Shown here: positions 5,732-7,183 of the stretch, piece by piece
How the letters are laid out: every line of letters starts with the position of its first letter
Position numbering within the stretch: position 1 is the first letter of the stretch
Assembly (NCBI GenBank): GCA_024695565.1
Contig: JAILHX010000017.1
Coordinates: 1 to 7,183 of the forward strand
Direction: 5' to 3'
Source: Saccharofermentans sp.
Lineage (GTDB): Bacteria; Bacillota_A; Clostridia; Saccharofermentanales; Saccharofermentanaceae
DNA length: 7,183 nucleotides
Made by a program: the position numbers and the translations under genes
Notes under the pieces: model-generated
The model's input: only the letters and a program-made list of their open reading frames with translations
Database searches by the model: none
What the model was told of the DNA's origin: nothing

Positions 5732-6646
5732 ATGAGCACTATCGAGAAGACATTCGCTGATGGCGAGATCATCATCAAAGAGGGCGATACAGGCAGTACT
5801 TTTTTCCAGCTTTTAGAGGGCAAGGCTGCTGTTTATAAGAACTATGGCAAGGACGATCAGGTTCAGATTGCGATCTTCGAACCCGGTCAGTACTTCGGCG
5901 AGATGGCCGTAATCGAGAGCTATCCCAGAAGTGCTACAGTCGTAGCTGAAGGCGGGGCAAAGGTTTTCGAGATCGAAGTAGACGGACTTACAGACTACAT
6001 CAAGGAAAACCCTGACAAGATCTTGGTTATCATGAAGCTTCTGGGCGGCAGGATCAAGACAATGACAGAAGACTGCAACGAGGCAAAGACAGTCTTGGAC
6101 GGCATCCGCAAGGCTAACTCCAGCAGCAACTACGACAGCTTCTTCAACAACATGATGAAGCAGTCCATCTTCCTCTCAGCCAAGAACTTCAGACTCGAGA
6201 GACCCAGCGTTGAGTCACTCCGCGAAGCATCCAAGAACGTTACGAGCGCAGGCTCCGACAACGTCGAGACATACAACTACGGCACCATCATCTTCAAGCA
6301 GGGTGAGATCGGCAAGTGCATGTACATCGTTCACAGCGGCCGCGTAAACATCTACAGCAACTACGGTGAAGTAAACGAAGTTAAGCTCAACGAGGTCGTC
6401 CCCGTTGCATGCTTCGGCGAGATGGGAATGCTCTCAGACGAGCCCCGTGACACAACAGCCGTTGCAGAAGAGAGCGGCACCGAGGTCGAGATCATCCGTC
6501 CCGAGGACCTCGAGGGCATCTTCAAGACATCACCTGCGAAGATCGACATGATCCTCAAGAACCAGTCTTACCGCTTAAGAAGCATCACATATGATTACTT
6601 CAAGGCCTGCCAGGAGATCTACGCTGCAAAGGGCAAGGAAGACTGA
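5732..6646 (+). CDS. Tandem cyclic-nucleotide-binding (CNB) domain protein without recognisable effector domain
   Basis: A soluble protein of 304 residues with two CNB domains, about 7-105 and 180-275, joined by a linker of about 75 residues. Each domain shows the beta-roll pattern starting with a G-x-I-I-x-x-G-x-x-G type segment and then a phosphate-binding cassette. Cassette 1, FGEMAVIESYPRSATVVA (55-72), keeps Glu57 and Arg66, which in CRP and protein kinase A regulatory subunits hold the ribose and cyclic phosphate, and its R-S-A order matches E. coli CRP. Cassette 2, FGEMGMLSDEPRDTTAVA (228-245), keeps Glu230 and Arg239 but has Asp240 after the Arg, which may weaken binding. No helix-turn-helix, kinase, cyclase or membrane segment is seen, so this is not a typical CRP/FNR regulator. 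It may be a ligand-sensing adaptor. The TerB-like gene follows after 1 nt. Confidence 0.88.
   Translation: MSTIEKTFADGEIIIKEGDTGSTFFQLLEGKAAVYKNYGKDDQVQIAIFEPGQYFGEMAVIESYPRSATVVAEGGAKVFEIEVDGLTDYIKENPDKILVIMKLLGGRIKTMTEDCNEAKTVLDGIRKANSSSNYDSFFNNMMKQSIFLSAKNFRLERPSVESLREASKNVTSAGSDNVETYNYGTIIFKQGEIGKCMYIVHSGRVNIYSNYGEVNEVKLNEVVPVACFGEMGMLSDEPRDTTAVAEESGTEVEIIRPEDLEGIFKTSPAKIDMILKNQSYRLRSITYDYFKACQEIYAAKGKED
6635..6641 (+). promoter_or_regulatory. Ribosome binding site of the TerB-like gene inside the CNB gene
   Basis: AAGGAAG, with its AAGGA core 8 nt before the ATG at 6648, lies in the last codons of the CNB gene. It decides the start at 6648 over in-frame codons further upstream. Confidence 0.65.
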
Positions 6647-6647
6647 T

Positions 6648-7046
6648 ATGCTGCTTGATTCATTAACTCTTGAAGAGAAGAAGGCCTTCTGGAACATCGC
6701 AAACGTATTGTCCGCAGCTGACGGCCGGGTCGATGAGGAATTATCGATCTTAAAGCAGTACAGCGAGGAGATGGGCGTTGAATTCGCATTCGTCGATCCC
6801 GCATCAGTTGATGTTGCAGCTGAACTTAACAGCATCAAGGCCGGAACGCTTAAGGAGCGCAAGATCGTTTATTTCGAGCTCTTCGGCGTCGCATATGCTG
6901 ATACCGGCTGCAGCAGCAAGGAGCAGGACATCCTGGACATGGCAGCTTCCGTTCTTGAGATCACGGACGATGTCAGGACTACACTTGAAGGCTGCGTTCA
7001 GGGCATCTTCGATTCTTACCGCAGATTGGGCGACGTTCTCGCCTGA
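6648..7046 (+). CDS. TerB-like (tellurite-resistance TerB / DjlA-N type) small helical protein
   Basis: A soluble, mostly alpha-helical, acidic protein of 132 residues. Two related segments suggest a TerB-like fold: ANVLSAADGRVDEE (18-31), with the ADG-x3-D/E pattern typical of TerB, and VAYADTGCSSKEQDIL (81-96), a second ADxG-like turn followed by Glu92. In the TerB family these acidic residues can bind metal ions, and members are found with membrane, stress or chemical-defence proteins; the biochemical role is poorly known. No Ter operon partners are present here. The start at 6648 is 1 nt after the CNB stop with its ribosome binding site inside the CNB gene, so the two are translationally coupled and probably work together. 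The fold call rests on motif recall only; a plain hypothetical protein remains possible. Confidence 0.68.
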   Translation: MLLDSLTLEEKKAFWNIANVLSAADGRVDEELSILKQYSEEMGVEFAFVDPASVDVAAELNSIKAGTLKERKIVYFELFGVAYADTGCSSKEQDILDMAASVLEITDDVRTTLEGCVQGIFDSYRRLGDVLA

Positions 7047-7053
7047 ATTAATA

Positions 7054-7082
7054 CCGCGACCCCGTAAGGCCGGGATCCGCGG
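7054..7082 (+). repeat. GC-rich stem-loop after the TerB-like gene
   Basis: CCGCG (7054-7058) pairs with CGCGG (7078-7082) and, past a small internal loop, CCCG (7061-7064) with CGGG (7071-7074). It is not followed by a T-run in either direction, so it is not a normal intrinsic terminator; it may protect the mRNA 3' end. Confidence 0.4.
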
Positions 7083-7105
7083 AAAACTTAAGAAGATTTG
7101 GTACT

Positions 7106-7153
7106 AAGAGGCCGTCTCATAAGCGGGTTTGCCGCTAGTGAGGCGGTCTTTTT
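7106..7153 (+). terminator. Rho-independent terminator of the CNB/TerB-like operon
   Basis: A long stem-loop: AAGA...CCG.CTCA (7106-7119) pairs with TGAGGCGGTCTT (7139-7150) with a 2-nt GG bulge and one G-U pair, topped by AGCGG (7122-7126) pairing with CCGCT (7132-7136) around a 5-nt loop. It runs into TTTTT at 7149-7153. It lies 60 nt after the TerB-like stop. Confidence 0.8.
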
Positions 7154-7183
7154 ATGCTTGATCGGAAGCCGATTTAATGTCTG

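Noticed and set aside
6591..6647. Upstream extension of the TerB-like protein into the CNB gene
   Set aside because: The extra residues come from an alternate frame of the CNB gene, and a good ribosome binding site directs initiation at 6648.
7161..7173. Short hairpin ATCGG/CCGAT near the window end
   Set aside because: Only 5 bp with a 3-nt loop and no T-run; likely chance.

Overview
The window looks like chromosomal DNA of a Bacillota (Firmicutes) bacterium of the class Clostridia, perhaps a gut or rumen type. Support for this is the lipoprotein polysaccharide deacetylase with a Thr/Pro-rich linker, the TrmH and MATE proteins of Gram-positive type, AGGAGG-like ribosome binding sites, sigma-A-like promoters, and codon use rich in AAG, GAG and ATC at moderate GC. 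The phylum is a fair inference; genus and species cannot be read from this sequence. I see no rRNA, tRNA, insertion sequence, CRISPR array or phage gene.

Layout. (1) 1-697, plus strand: the 3' part of a cysteine-rich protein of unknown function. (2) 716-1318, minus strand: a HAD-family phosphatase converging on it. (3) 1319-1509: a divergent regulatory region with one good promoter in each direction and a GC-rich structured leader. (4) 1510-3498, plus strand: a two-gene unit, a secreted lipoprotein of the CE4 polysaccharide deacetylase family followed 6 nt later by a TrmH/SpoU-type RNA methyltransferase. (5) 3499-5369, minus strand: a MATE transporter closed by a strong intrinsic terminator, then a tautomerase whose stop codon directly abuts the methyltransferase stop codon. 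(6) 5370-5731: a 362-bp intergenic region with several short dyads. (7) 5732-7046, plus strand: a tightly coupled pair, a protein with two cyclic-nucleotide-binding (CNB) domains and no recognisable effector, followed 1 nt later by a TerB-like protein. An intrinsic terminator at about 7106-7153 closes this unit.

Most genes are ordinary housekeeping or accessory functions: cell-wall or glycan modification, RNA modification, export, small-molecule metabolism. The most interesting unit is the CNB-CNB/TerB-like pair. Its first domain keeps the classical phosphate-binding cassette with the Glu and Arg that hold cyclic nucleotides, the second carries an Asp at a position next to the nucleotide phosphate, and there is no DNA-binding or catalytic domain. 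It may be a ligand-sensing adaptor working with its TerB-like neighbour, but this is inference.
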